From positions 4,589,405-4,653,404 of the forward strand of contig NZ_LT575476.1 in assembly GCF_900086655.1 (NCBI RefSeq): a stretch of 64,000 bases of DNA, written 5' to 3'. This document shows positions 1 to 8,387 of this stretch, piece by piece (position 1 is the first letter of the stretch; each line of letters begins with the position of its first letter). The stretch is from Paenibacillus tuaregi. Its GTDB lineage: Bacteria; Bacillota; Bacilli; Paenibacillales; Paenibacillaceae. The notes under the pieces were generated by a model, which was not told the origin of the DNA, made no database searches, and worked only from the letters and a program-made list of their open reading frames with translations. Made by a program: the position numbers and the translations under genes.

Positions 1-503
1 GCGGCGGCAAGCGCTGCGGTGACCACACCGCAGAAGGCCCAGCGCAGCGCCTGGTCCAGCGTGTCCTGCATGGACAGCGGCGAAGCCGGGAGATGCGCGA
101 GATACAAGGCGGACAGGACAAACGCCGGGATGGCATACAGAAACGGTGAGCGCAGCAGGTTCTTTTGATCTGATGCATCAAGTTCGCCAGCTGATTGCTC
201 TGTCTTCCTGCCAGTCCAATGCGCAAGATATTCCGCGGACAGTGACGGCCCGCTGGCATGCAGAAGCCGGGAGTCCAGCAGGTTCTTTTGATCCGATGCA
301 TCAAGATCACCAACTGATTGCCTTGTCTTCCTGCCGGACCTCCAGGTTCTCAGCACCCTCCAGATGACCGCCGCCGCGGCTGCTGCGAACCCCCCAGCCA
401 TGAACGGATACATGCCCCTCCCCTCATAGAATCCGGTGAAAAAGCAGGATACTGTAAGCAATACGGCAAGCCAGGCAGCAAGCCTGCTCGCTCTATCTTC
501 CAT
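1..503 (-). CDS. Membrane protein, partial (C-terminus beyond window start)
   Basis: Reading the minus strand from ATG at 503 gives an open frame that runs off the window edge. A GGAGG ribosome binding site sits about 7 bases upstream. The N-terminus (MEDRASRLAAWLAVLL) leads into two hydrophobic segments, then a polar stretch, then a further hydrophobic segment near the edge, so this is an integral membrane protein. The polar stretch contains a duplicated block: bases 131-212 and 254-335 are near-identical and 123 bp (41 codons) apart, both encoding a LDASDQKNLL core. I do not recognise the family; a polytopic polymer ligase or transporter is possible but unproven. Confidence 0.6.
   Translation of the reverse strand, partial: MEDRASRLAAWLAVLLTVSCFFTGFYEGRGMYPFMAGGFAAAAAAVIWRVLRTWRSGRKTRQSVGDLDASDQKNLLDSRLLHASGPSLSAEYLAHWTGRKTEQSAGELDASDQKNLLRSPFLYAIPAFVLSALYLAHLPASPLSMQDTLDQALRWAFCGVVTAALAA
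131..335 (-). repeat. In-frame imperfect duplication, 123 bp period
   Basis: Bases 131-212 match 254-335 closely at an offset of exactly 123 bp. The offset is a multiple of three and the frame stays open, so the duplication adds about 41 residues to the polar loop of the encoded membrane protein. Confidence 0.8.
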
Positions 504-924
504 GGTACATCCTCCACCTAAAAATAGTCTGAACACCGTTAAGCTTATTAGACATGGCTTCATGCCTTATTAATGAGCAACAAAAAAAGCCAACCCTGTT
601 CCCAGTGTTGACTTTCTATAACTCCCGCAAACTTAAAGGCGAGGGCAATCGCTTTAGAAAACGATATCTCGCCCTATCATTTACTAGATGAAACGCTGCT
701 TAATAAACTTACGGATGCTGCCGGTAATTCAAAGCAGACCAGCTCCCGTGAGGTGAAAACGCCTTTCTGCCCCACAGGAAAAGACCAGCTTTTAACGATC
801 AGACATCCCAAACTTCTTACACAGCATTGTCTTACTTCACTTGTTTGCACAAGCTTGTTTTTATAAGATTTCTAAAATGCAAATTCGTTCCCACCAGCAA
901 CCGGACTAAATGCCTTAAGCTCGC
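504..924. other. Intergenic stretch, no gene recognised
   Basis: About 420 bases between the methyltransferase and the edge membrane gene. Apart from the hairpin at 580-615 and a weak inverted repeat around 640-676 (AGGGC...GCCCT), I see no credible reading frame, RNA gene or promoter with confidence. Confidence 0.4.
580..615 (-). terminator. Hairpin with T-run, minus strand
   Basis: On the minus strand AAAGTCAACAC pairs with GGGTTGGCTTT with one or two mismatches and is followed by TTTTTTT. It lies downstream of the methyltransferase gene and just upstream of the edge membrane gene. Confidence 0.5.
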
Positions 925-2133
925 TTAAGCCTCTCCTGCCTCTGCCGGAAGCAGGTCACGGCAGGCGTTCTCCAGGTATGGCTCCGCGTGAAGGAAATCC
1001 CGGAAAGCGGTATATTCAGCCCACAGCTTCGGCAAGCTGCCGGAGGAACCCTTCACCGCGCGGATTAAAATATTTTTGGGCGTATGCTCCATATCAATAA
1101 ACTCCAGCAGCTGCGTCTTGTATCCCATAATATCCAGAAGCTTCGCCCGGATCGCGTCCGTAGCTAACGCCGAGAAGCGTTCCTTCAAGATTCCGTGGGA
1201 CAACAGCGGGTTCATTACGGGTGCATCCACTTGGGCGAACAGCTCATGCTGGCAGCATGGAACGGATAGAATTACGGAGGCATTCCAGCGGACCGCCTTT
1301 TCCAAGGCCGCATCCGTAGCGGTATCACAGGCATGCAGCGTGACCACCATGTCCACCTGGGACAACTCATCGTATTCGGCGATATCGCCAACCAGGAAGC
1401 GCAGGTTCGAATAACCCAGACGGGTCGCAAGCGCACTGCAGTGTGCAATCACATCCGCTTTAAGATCAAGTCCAACCACATTTAAGGTTCTGCGCCGCTC
1501 GATGGACAGGTAATGGTAAAGAGCAAAAGTCAGATATGATTTGCCGCATCCAAAATCCACGATCGTGAGCGGCCGGTCTTCCGGCAGATGGGCGGTGACA
1601 TCCTGAACCATCTCTAGGAAGCGGTTAATCTGCTTGAACTTGTCGTACTTTCTCGCAAGAACCTTTCCTTCGTCATTCATAATCCCAAGCTCGACCAGAA
1701 AAGGTACAGGCTGGCCTTCCTCCAGAATATACTGCTTCTTCCGGTTATGCGTCAGTGAAGTGCTCTTCTTCGTCGGAGACTTGGTCAGAATGGACACCTT
1801 AAATTTCTTGCTGATCAGCACCTGGTAATCTGCCTCTTCCGTACAGATCAGTCCCTGACGAAAGGTCTCCCCGAACATGTCCATAACCCGCTCCTCAAGT
1901 TCTACAGCCGGGATGTTCTCGTGGGTCACCTTGTTCTCATAATAGAATGCGAGTTGGTAGTGTAGGGCCTTCTTCAGTTCAACCGGCTTGATGACCACCT
2001 TGGTATAGGCCACTTCCCCGGCTTTGCGCCGCTGGCTAAGCGTTGCGGTAATTAATGAAGCATTCTCAGCGATTTGATGTATTAGTTTGCGTAAAGCATC
2101 CATTTGTATTGACAGCTCTCTTTCCGTAATCAT
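925..2133 (-). CDS. Class I SAM-dependent methyltransferase (Methyltransf_32-like)
   Basis: 402 residues. The C-terminal half is a Rossmann methyltransferase: SAM-binding motif I is IVDFGCGKSYL at about residues 191-201, followed by VVGLDL (acidic loop), HACDTATD and the cysteine-rich SVPCCQHEL. This pattern fits the family that includes eukaryotic METTL25- and GSTCD-like proteins; the substrate is unknown and may be RNA or protein. The first 150 residues form a separate, mostly alpha/beta region without a recognised domain. ATG at 2133 follows the DUF6483 stop by 16 bases with only a weak GAAGA Shine-Dalgarno, consistent with translation coupled to the upstream gene. Confidence 0.75.
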   Translation of the reverse strand: MITERELSIQMDALRKLIHQIAENASLITATLSQRRKAGEVAYTKVVIKPVELKKALHYQLAFYYENKVTHENIPAVELEERVMDMFGETFRQGLICTEEADYQVLISKKFKVSILTKSPTKKSTSLTHNRKKQYILEEGQPVPFLVELGIMNDEGKVLARKYDKFKQINRFLEMVQDVTAHLPEDRPLTIVDFGCGKSYLTFALYHYLSIERRRTLNVVGLDLKADVIAHCSALATRLGYSNLRFLVGDIAEYDELSQVDMVVTLHACDTATDAALEKAVRWNASVILSVPCCQHELFAQVDAPVMNPLLSHGILKERFSALATDAIRAKLLDIMGYKTQLLEFIDMEHTPKNILIRAVKGSSGSLPKLWAEYTAFRDFLHAEPYLENACRDLLPAEAGEA

Positions 2134-2149
2134 TTATGTCTTCAGCTGC

Positions 2150-2800
2150 TCAAACCTGATACCGTCTCAACCCTGCCCTGCCTTCCTCGATCTCAGTTGC
2201 CGGCAGTCCGCCCTCTTCAAGCTGCTGTGGGTTTAACGCGAGCAGACGATCATAGAATTGTTCGGCTTGGGCTGGGGTTATGGCTCTCTGTTCAAGCAGC
2301 CGGTATAACGAATTCTCGGCCAAATCATAACGTCCCTGGTTCTCTTCATATTCAAACAGCAGAGACTCCGTTTCTAATGGAAGCACATAGCCCTTCAACA
2401 TTGTCTGAAGCTCCCGGACCTGCGTATCCAGATCCCACAGTGAACGGTCTGCTCCATTCAAAGCGGCATACAGGAACAAATGGAGAGATTTGATGGAACG
2501 GATAATTCCCGCTTCTTCCTGCCGGTTATCCAGATATATGAGACCTTCTTCCTTCATGAGTCTCGCTGCACTCTGAAGCTTGTCCACTTCAACCACGCCG
2601 CCGGTGCGGAACAGCTCGATAAGATCACGGGTGGACAGCGTATTCAGCATATCACTGCTGAGCCGGAAGTGCCGCTTAAACTGTTCATCCAACTGCCACA
2701 GCGCCTCCGTATGCTTCTTCTGCTGTCTTGCTCCCAGCACGGTGGCTACAGCCTCCAACATCTCCTCGACCATTCGAAGCAGATAATCTTTCCTTAACAT
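2150..2800 (-). CDS. DUF6483 family protein
   Basis: 216 residues from the ATG at 2800; an ATG at 2806 is in frame but abuts the GAGGAGG site, so the second ATG, 6 bases from it, is the better start. The protein is soluble, helical and charged, beginning MLRKDYLLRMVEEMLEAVAT, with TPR-like helices in the second half (YEENQGRYDLAENSLYRLLE). It resembles DUF6483 proteins of Paenibacillus and relatives, which have no known function. It probably forms a two-gene operon with the downstream methyltransferase (16 base gap). Confidence 0.65.
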   Translation of the reverse strand: MLRKDYLLRMVEEMLEAVATVLGARQQKKHTEALWQLDEQFKRHFRLSSDMLNTLSTRDLIELFRTGGVVEVDKLQSAARLMKEEGLIYLDNRQEEAGIIRSIKSLHLFLYAALNGADRSLWDLDTQVRELQTMLKGYVLPLETESLLFEYEENQGRYDLAENSLYRLLEQRAITPAQAEQFYDRLLALNPQQLEEGGLPATEIEEGRAGLRRYQV

Positions 2801-2904
2801 CCGCATCCCTCCTCTATTCCCGGTGCACGCCCCCCTGGCGATTTATGATTGAAATTGTAAGTGATTTTCATGAAGATTGCCAGTTTACTCGCCGGGTTCA
2901 TGAC

Positions 2905-2937
2905 ATAAATAAAGCCAGGGGCCCTGGGACCCCCGGC
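2905..2937 (-). terminator. Terminator of the immunity-like gene
   Basis: On the minus strand GCCGGGGG pairs with CCCCTGGC around a short loop, followed by TTTATTTAT. It sits directly downstream of the immunity-like gene stop at 2946. Confidence 0.6.
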
Positions 2938-2945
2938 AATTCTCT

Positions 2946-3161
2946 TTACAAAATAATAGGTTTGTAGCTCATTGCTTTATCAACTATCTCTTCTGGACTA
3001 TATTCTATATCACTCCAGAATATTAAATTTGAGACATTTGGATCCGGAACATTTCTGACAAGCAAATTCATCATCTCATCTATTTCGTGCTCTGTTCCTT
3101 CACAATTCATAATTTTTCTTACGAGAATAATCAATTCATCTCTACTTAATTGTTTGTTCAT
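2946..3161 (-). CDS. Colicin/pyocin-type bacteriocin immunity protein, orphan
   Basis: 71 residues with a good AGAGGT site 6 bases before ATG. The sequence fits the colicin E/pyocin immunity fold (PF01320): a helix around RDELIILVRKI, an acidic helix II region EHEIDEMMNLLVRNV, then the conserved DP.VSNLIFW and YSPEEIVDK.  In known members this protein binds and blocks a cognate HNH nuclease toxin in the cytoplasm. The codon usage is much more AT-rich than the neighbours and no nuclease gene lies beside it; an IS5-type transposase remnant starts 4 bases upstream. Likely acquired DNA that gives protection without toxin production; specificity cannot be read from sequence alone. Confidence 0.7.
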   Translation of the reverse strand: MNKQLSRDELIILVRKIMNCEGTEHEIDEMMNLLVRNVPDPNVSNLIFWSDIEYSPEEIVDKAMSYKPIIL

Positions 3162-3164
3162 TCT

Positions 3165-3560
3165 TTACCTCTAAAATGAATTTCTCGGCGGTTTTTCTTA
3201 CTTGGAATGGCGGAAATTGCAGCTTGTTCCTCTAATTGACGTATCCAGTTGATGTCGTAGGGCCGGTCGGCCAGCACTTGCTTTTGGGTTACGTCCAACT
3301 GACTTTTAACCATTCGTATCCGGCTGCCAAGTCGTGGCTTTGACCTCCGTTCAGCACAAAACGAAGCGGGTTGCCGAGGGCGTCAGCAACCGCATGAATT
3401 TTGGTTGTTACCCCCCTCTGGATCGCCCAATGGCTTGCTTAAGGTCTCCCCTTTTGCACCCGCTCCATGCTGATGGACACGAACGATCGCCACGTCAATC
3501 ATAATATTTTCAAAGTCGGGTTCGATGGAGACATGTTCCAATACGCAGTCCCAAATGCTA
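3165..3560 (-). pseudogene. IS5-family transposase remnant (frameshifted)
   Basis: Translating the minus strand piecewise gives segments of an IS5/IS427-group DDE transposase: DVAIVRVHQHGAGAKG, then after a frame change VTTKIHAVADALGNPLRF, then FVLNGGQSHD, then AADRPYDINWIRQLEEQAA-like residues. At least two frameshifts break it and both ends of the gene are missing. It is a dead element with no visible terminal inverted repeats. It lies between the orphan immunity gene and the hydrolase. Confidence 0.8.
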
Positions 3561-3587
3561 AGCGTATCAAGCGTCTATGGTCAGCAA

Positions 3588-4373
3588 TTAAAGCTGCTTC
3601 ATGAAGGCAGTAATCACTTCGGTAAGCTTCTCTGGAGCCTCATACATGCTCATGTGCCCTGCCCCCGGAATAACCGCCTCTGTCACATGGCTGCCTTTAG
3701 CGGTAAATGTCTTCTCAGCCGGAATGACGGCATCATTCTCGCCTGCAATCAACAGCAACGGCAAAGCTGCTGCGGACATCACATCCGTGCGGTCCGGCCG
3801 CTCACGCATAGCCATTGCCACTCCCGCGGCTCCTTGCGGAGGTGTCCGGTACCCGATCTCCTTCACTCTCGTCACTTCAGAAGCAAGCTTCTCCAGATTA
3901 TCCTTCGCAAACAAACCAGGTACCAGCCCGTCAACAAAGGTGGTGATTCCTTCAGCCTGAATGGTTGATACGGCTTTCAGCCTCTTCTCCTTTGCTTCCT
4001 CGCTGTCCGGGTATCCGGTAGAATGCAGAAGACCAAAACCTTTCAGTTGTGAGGCATAACGCTGAACCAGCGAAAGGGTGACATATCCGCCAAGAGAGTG
4101 GCCAATCAGTGTATATTGGCTAACCCCAAGTGTATCCAAGAGCCCATTAATATCGTCGGCCATCTGCTCGATAGTATATGCACCCATCGGAGCATCGGAC
4201 AGGCCATGGCCTCTCAAATCCGGGGTTATCACACGAAATTCCTTGCTGAGATCAGGCACGATTCGTTCAAAGTAGGCGGAGCTCCCGCAGAACCCATGGA
4301 GCAGAACCAGCACATCCCCTTCACCACGATCATCATAGGCAATGACTGTACCGTTTATAGTAGCTTTGTCCAT
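3588..4373 (-). CDS. Alpha/beta hydrolase
   Basis: 261 residues, a full-length alpha/beta hydrolase fold enzyme. The oxyanion-hole motif is LLHGFCGS (about 25-32), the nucleophile elbow is GHSLGG with Ser93, the acid is Asp214 in AGENDAVIP and the base is His240 in GAGHMSMYE, so the triad is intact. The family hydrolyses esters, lactones or carbon-carbon bonds in small molecules; the substrate is not predictable. No signal peptide, so cytoplasmic. The stop lies 27 bases from the transposase remnant, whose insertion did not damage it. It appears to be a single-gene transcription unit. Confidence 0.85.
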   Translation of the reverse strand: MDKATINGTVIAYDDRGEGDVLVLLHGFCGSSAYFERIVPDLSKEFRVITPDLRGHGLSDAPMGAYTIEQMADDINGLLDTLGVSQYTLIGHSLGGYVTLSLVQRYASQLKGFGLLHSTGYPDSEEAKEKRLKAVSTIQAEGITTFVDGLVPGLFAKDNLEKLASEVTRVKEIGYRTPPQGAAGVAMAMRERPDRTDVMSAAALPLLLIAGENDAVIPAEKTFTAKGSHVTEAVIPGAGHMSMYEAPEKLTEVITAFMKQL

Positions 4374-4449
4374 TATATATTCCTTCTTTCCCTTATATGT
4401 AGTATGGATATTCTTATTATTAAGCTAAAAGCACCCGGTCTGAACCATG

Positions 4450-5058
4450 CTATACGGGCATGCCAAACGCATCTGCGGCCGCACCGGCAATCTCATCAAC
4501 CATATTCATAACCCTGTGCAGCGATGTCATCTGGAGGGAGGAGTATGGCCTAAGCCCTCTGACATTCACGACAGCTGCTATACTGTAGTCTCCCGCGGCA
4601 GCCAGACCTCCACCCACGGACTCCGCTGGTGTGAGCGGCCCTGCGCCTAGAATATAGCGTCCCACTGAGGATGGAGTCCCCAGGCAGGCATCAATGGCTA
4701 TTACAGCATGACCCTCTGGAATTTGCCGCACCCGTTCCGCAAAATTCGATGAATCACACGGATGCGCAAGCGTGCCTATAACATGGGGGAACCCAAGATA
4801 TAACAGCCTGGTCCCGACCAAGGGGCCGAGCGCATCCCCCGAAGAGCAGTCTGTGCCAATGCATAGGAAGGTAAGGCTCTCCAGCGGATGCCGCCTTCGG
4901 ATATCCCTAAAGAACGGGGTCAACCCAGCTGCATCGACCCCTTTTCCCCGGTCGACCGCTTCAGCCACGATCCGGCGTCTGCCTGATTTTGATCCCAACT
5001 TCCAGGACCCCCTCACTGTATTTTCTTCTGATTGCACATGAATCGCTGTATTAACCAA
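4450..5058 (-). CDS. yyaC: Putative sporulation protease-like protein YyaC (DUF1256)
   Basis: 202 residues. The core SLTFLCIGTDCSSGDALGP, then IAIDACLG, then the glycine-rich GVGGGLAAAGDYS-like segment are diagnostic of the YyaC family, which is related to the GPR spore protease and hydrogenase maturation peptidase folds and is made during sporulation in Bacillus. The first 45 residues are basic and poorly conserved. The open frame begins with TTG at 5058, about 13 bases from GAGGT; GTG at 5037 is an alternative start. It is divergent from the DUF1128 gene. Its presence supports an endospore-forming host. Confidence 0.85.
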   Translation of the reverse strand: MVNTAIHVQSEENTVRGSWKLGSKSGRRRIVAEAVDRGKGVDAAGLTPFFRDIRRRHPLESLTFLCIGTDCSSGDALGPLVGTRLLYLGFPHVIGTLAHPCDSSNFAERVRQIPEGHAVIAIDACLGTPSSVGRYILGAGPLTPAESVGGGLAAAGDYSIAAVVNVRGLRPYSSLQMTSLHRVMNMVDEIAGAAADAFGMPV

Positions 5059-5116
5059 CGGCTTTATTGTACCTCATCTTCTCTCCCTGCCGCAAAAATG
5101 ATACAATACCCGTATT

Positions 5117-5362
5117 ATGCAACCCGAGAGGATGAGAGGTTTGGATTTAACTCAGAAGACACAAGAAAATGTCGAATATATGATTGAAGCGATCAAAAAT
5201 AAATTGAGAATGGCCACAGGCGCCGCCATGCAAGCCTCCGCTTTCTCCACCGACCGATATGACGATATCTATGAGGTCTATGAGATCGTTATGAGTAAGG
5301 AGCGCCTTAGCATCTCAGAGGTCGAAGCCCTGGCATCTGAGCTTGGGAACCTGAGAGGCTGA
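5117..5362 (+). CDS. DUF1128 family protein (YfkK-like)
   Basis: At most 81 residues. The region LDLTQKTQENVEYMIEAI to the end is typical of DUF1128, a small soluble helical Bacillales family with unknown function. Start choice is open: ATG at 5117, ATG at 5132 or TTG at 5141; GAGAGG at 5126-5131 is well placed for the TTG start, which would also match the length of YfkK. The gene ends just before a strong hairpin terminator at 5385. Confidence 0.75.
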   Translation: MQPERMRGLDLTQKTQENVEYMIEAIKNKLRMATGAAMQASAFSTDRYDDIYEVYEIVMSKERLSISEVEALASELGNLRG

Positions 5363-5384
5363 CGCCTTCACTGAACATGCGAAT

Positions 5385-5436
5385 AGAGTCCGATCCTGCA
5401 AGCCCTGAAGCTTGCAGGATCGGACTCTTTGATTTT
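5385..5436 (+). terminator. Strong hairpin terminator between convergent genes
   Basis: An 18 bp nearly perfect stem (AGAGTCCGATCCTGCAAG pairs with CTTGCAGGATCGGACTCTT) closes an 8 base loop and is followed by CTTTGATTTT. It ends the DUF1128 gene and may also serve the convergent pirin gene. Confidence 0.9.
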
Positions 5437-5511
5437 GGAATGTATAGATTTAGACTTTAGTGCCGTTATCGCGATTCCTGCCTAGTTTCTTAAATTTAAC
5501 AGCGGTGATCC

Positions 5512-6231
5512 CTATGGCATATCTACAATTAGCAGTTCCGCCGGCTTGTCACTTCCGGTTCCACGAAACACAATATCACAGCTCTTCTTGATCCGCGTGC
5601 AATCCCCCGGCCGCAGGGATAGCTCCTCGTCCCCGCAGGTTAAGTCCGCATTCCCTTCAATCAGAAACACATGTGTCCTGCGTTCATTCCGGTGAGGCAA
5701 GCTGACTTCACGGCCCGTTTCCAAGGTAGACAGATACACGTTAACCTCCTGGTTGATCGGAAGGCTGCCTTCCAACCCGTTCCCTGATACTACTGGGAGC
5801 AGCTTATTAAGCTGATCCTCCTTCGTGAAATCATGGGCCTTCCAGGCTGGCGCCTCCCCTTTTTGATCCGGCAGAAACCACATCTGGATAAAGTGTACAT
5901 CCTCCCAGTCAGAGGGGTTTCTCTCCTCATGCTCCACGCCTGTGCCTGCACTCATCACCTGCACATGTCCGGCTTTAAGCTTATGCGTGTTCCCCAGACT
6001 GTCGCTGTGGCTCAGTGTGCCGGACACCACATAGCTAACAATTTCCAGATCATGGTGCGGATGCCGCTTGAAGCCCATCTTCGGCTTGAGAATATTCTCA
6101 TTGTGGGCCAACAGGCAACCGAAATGAGCGTTGCTTGGGTCCTCGTAGTCGGAGAAGGAGAAGCTGAATTCACTGTGTATCCACCCATGATCTGACGTGT
6201 GGCGCTGATCCGAAGTTATCACTTTAATCAT
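5512..6231 (-). CDS. Pirin family protein (YhhW-type bicupin)
   Basis: 239 residues from ATG at 6231, which has GGAGGT 9 bases upstream; an earlier in-frame ATG lacks a site. The N-terminal cupin has the metal-binding HPHHDLEIVSYV (two or three histidines) and HSDSLGN, then the pirin signature VQVMSAGTGVEHEERN. The C-terminal cupin is degenerate in metal ligands, as in E. coli YhhW, which has quercetinase activity in vitro. The biological role is probably a cytoplasmic oxidative or metal-dependent function. It is monocistronic. Confidence 0.85.
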   Translation of the reverse strand: MIKVITSDQRHTSDHGWIHSEFSFSFSDYEDPSNAHFGCLLAHNENILKPKMGFKRHPHHDLEIVSYVVSGTLSHSDSLGNTHKLKAGHVQVMSAGTGVEHEERNPSDWEDVHFIQMWFLPDQKGEAPAWKAHDFTKEDQLNKLLPVVSGNGLEGSLPINQEVNVYLSTLETGREVSLPHRNERRTHVFLIEGNADLTCGDEELSLRPGDCTRIKKSCDIVFRGTGSDKPAELLIVDMP

Positions 6232-6382
6232 AGTTATCGACCTCCGTAATCTTATCAAGACCTTATCTATGGAAAAGGAATCACTTGCTCTATCTTGTTT
6301 AATCCTTACCCGTAAGCCCAAAGCCTTAATCATAGGACCTGCCCTGTTTTCCGAGTGCCCAAAAGTGCGGGATCACGCAGAA

Positions 6383-6418
6383 AGAGGCCGTCCCAGAAGG
6401 CGGCCTCTCATTTTGTTT
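6383..6418. terminator. Hairpin between asparaginase and pirin genes
   Basis: AGAGGCCG and CGGCCTCT form an 8 bp perfect stem around a 10 base loop. The T-rich tail is better on the plus strand (CATTTTGTTT) than on the minus strand (TTCTGC), though the genes here run on the minus strand. Confidence 0.45.
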
Positions 6419-6461
6419 AGGATTTCGGTTTGTGTTCTAAAGACTCCGAGAACAAACGTTA

Positions 6462-7472
6462 TTATTGGACCGGTTTAAGTTCGAAAACAGCTTCAGCATG
6501 ACCAACTTTCTTCCCGGCGTCGTTATAAATTTCCGGGCGGTAAGCGGCTCTCAGCCTATCCATTGTGGCCGGATTGTCATAGTTCAGCTGCTCCAGCATA
6601 CGCAGCACCACAAGCCCCCATTCCTCTTCAGAGCCATCCAGAATTTTAAGGGCAATACCGAGCCTTTCCTTCTTCAGGCTGAGGCAGAACACCCCCTTGA
6701 ATCCGCCCTTCGTAACAATATTGGTATCGTGCAGCAGCACAGAATCGACCCGGTCAAGCCCCCCGACCAGATTGGGGTGCGCATTCATCGCCTCTGTGAT
6801 TTTTACAACCGCCTCACGTGTAGCTTCGTCTGCGATCAGATCCGGGCATGCCAGCTTTAGATATCCTTTAGCCAGTGATGAGAGCGGCAGGGCGAACACC
6901 GGGAAGCCGCAGCCGTCTGTCCCAAGGCCGATCTCTTCGCGTCTCATCTCTGTAAAGGCAGCCAATGTGGTCAGAATCTCCTGCTGGACAGGGTGTGCCG
7001 GCTCCTCATAGCCTTGAAGCGGATAACCCTGCATTTTGCAGTACGCCAGCACGCCGAAATGCTTACCAGAGCAATTATGGTATAACCTCCGCCGCTGTCC
7101 GTTATCGCGCAGCAGCTCTTCTTTGGCTGACTCATCCAGCGGAAGGCTTGACTCACACACGAGGCAATGCTCGGTTATGTCTATTTTTTGGCTGAACCGT
7201 TCAAGTGTCCGGACGTGCTCCTCCCGCGAACGGTGGGAGGACACCATGACGGCCACCTCTTCTTTGGATAAATGATAATGTTCTATAATGCCTGCCCGAA
7301 CGGCAGGGATGGCTTGGAAGGGCTTAGCCGAAGACCGGGTGAAGGCTCTATACTCAGGGTCTCCCGCGGAAAAGACAACTTCCCCTTGTTCATTAACTAT
7401 GCTGATATGACCACTATGGGCACATTCCAGAATATCTGACCGAAATTCCTTAACAAGCGTGACCTCTTTCAT
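6462..7472 (-). CDS. Asparaginase (L-asparaginase II family, PF06089)
   Basis: 336 residues from ATG at 7472 (GGGAG 8 bases upstream); the frame extends 7 codons further up without a better site. The motifs RSSAKPFQAIPAV, VSSHRSREEH, NCSGKHFG and GTDGCGFP match the PF06089 family, of which Rhizobium etli ReAV is the studied member, a zinc-binding serine-dependent asparaginase unrelated to E. coli AnsA/B. The reaction would be asparagine hydrolysis to aspartate and ammonia. No signal peptide is present, so it is cytoplasmic. It stands alone, with 320 bases before the divergent YtxH gene. Confidence 0.85.
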   Translation of the reverse strand: MKEVTLVKEFRSDILECAHSGHISIVNEQGEVVFSAGDPEYRAFTRSSAKPFQAIPAVRAGIIEHYHLSKEEVAVMVSSHRSREEHVRTLERFSQKIDITEHCLVCESSLPLDESAKEELLRDNGQRRRLYHNCSGKHFGVLAYCKMQGYPLQGYEEPAHPVQQEILTTLAAFTEMRREEIGLGTDGCGFPVFALPLSSLAKGYLKLACPDLIADEATREAVVKITEAMNAHPNLVGGLDRVDSVLLHDTNIVTKGGFKGVFCLSLKKERLGIALKILDGSEEEWGLVVLRMLEQLNYDNPATMDRLRAAYRPEIYNDAGKKVGHAEAVFELKPVQ

Positions 7473-7599
7473 CTCTATCTCTCCCTTTGTCATGTGGGCC
7501 TCTTCATTTCCAACTTATACAGTATATTATAGAAACGTCTTGTATCGCCATCATCCTTATCCTATCCAATTTTCGTCATGACGGGGCACCTGTAAACCC

Positions 7600-7800
7600 C
7601 GGTTTATTTGTTTCAGGGAATTGGATGTAGTTTATATACAAAGTAAGCTGAACATACATCAGATATCAGGACCCAGGTCCTTTCGGGGCAGCTGTCTTGG
7701 CGGAACCCCCGCCAGGCTTCTGAGCCTTAAACGAAGGACTCTTCAGGATACAGACTCGGTCCCCCTAAAGGGCTCCGGACTGTATAACATAAATCCATTA
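7600..7800 (+). promoter_or_regulatory. Possible structured leader upstream of the YtxH gene
   Basis: The 340 bases before this gene hold no reading frame, but 7665-7770 is rich in short complementary blocks: GGACC/GGTCC around 7670-7680, GGCGG/CCGCC around 7703-7714, and GGTCCCCC/GGGCTCC near 7758-7773. This looks like an RNA leader able to fold. It does not match any riboswitch class I know. Confidence 0.35.
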
Positions 7801-7813
7801 AGGAGTGATTAGA

Positions 7814-8296
7814 ATGAATAAAGCAGAAACAGAATATCCGGTACAAAGCGGTTCGACATTCACCAAAGGGCTGATCATCGGCGGACTTCTCGGCGCAGCT
7901 GCAGCATTGCTCTACGCTCCAAAAACAGGCCGCGAGATGCGCAGTGACCTGTCAGAAAAATGGGGCACAGTATGTGATAAATCCAAGGATGTTGCTTCTG
8001 TAGTCGCTGAGAAGGCAACAGATCTTGCCAAAAGTGTAACCAACAAAACCACAGATCTTGCACAAACCGTTGGCTCAAGTGCAAGCACCCTGGTATCGAG
8101 TGTGAAGACAGCTTCTTCCATGGTAGGCGACGAAATGAAACAAGCCGCTTCCAATGTAACCGAGGATGCCAAAAATTCCGCAGATGAAGTAGCAAGTGAA
8201 GCCAAGGACACTTCAAGCGAGCTGTCCAAGGACATTCGCAAGGCTTCCCAAGAAACCGCCAAAGAGGTTCAAAACAAAACAAGCGCGTCTTACTAA
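7814..8296 (+). CDS. YtxH domain-containing protein
   Basis: 160 residues from ATG at 7814, with AGGAG 8 bases upstream; a GTG at 7805 overlaps that site. The N-terminus has the YtxH signature: a short glycine/alanine transmembrane helix (GLIIGGLLGAAAALLYAPKTGREMR). The rest is a long alanine-, serine- and lysine-rich amphipathic helix similar to LEA-like stress proteins. YtxH of Bacillus subtilis belongs to the general stress regulon; sigB lies nearby here, but I see no clean SigB promoter for this gene. A hairpin terminator follows at 8317. Confidence 0.8.
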   Translation: MNKAETEYPVQSGSTFTKGLIIGGLLGAAAALLYAPKTGREMRSDLSEKWGTVCDKSKDVASVVAEKATDLAKSVTNKTTDLAQTVGSSASTLVSSVKTASSMVGDEMKQAASNVTEDAKNSADEVASEAKDTSSELSKDIRKASQETAKEVQNKTSASY

Positions 8297-8316
8297 TCAT
8301 TCGCTGATGACCTTGT

Positions 8317-8350
8317 AAAATAGCCAGCCTTCTTCAGCTGGCTATTTCTT
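8317..8350 (+). terminator. Terminator after the YtxH gene
   Basis: AATAGCCAGC pairs with GCTGGCTATT around an 8 base loop, followed by TCTTAT. Confidence 0.7.
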
Positions 8351-8387
8351 ATCCCCACTTTTAAGCGGAAAGGGCGTGAGACTACAT

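Noticed and set aside
7602..7622. SigB promoter before the YtxH gene (GTTTAT and GGGAAT)
   Set aside because: The spacer is only 8 bases, too short for SigB.
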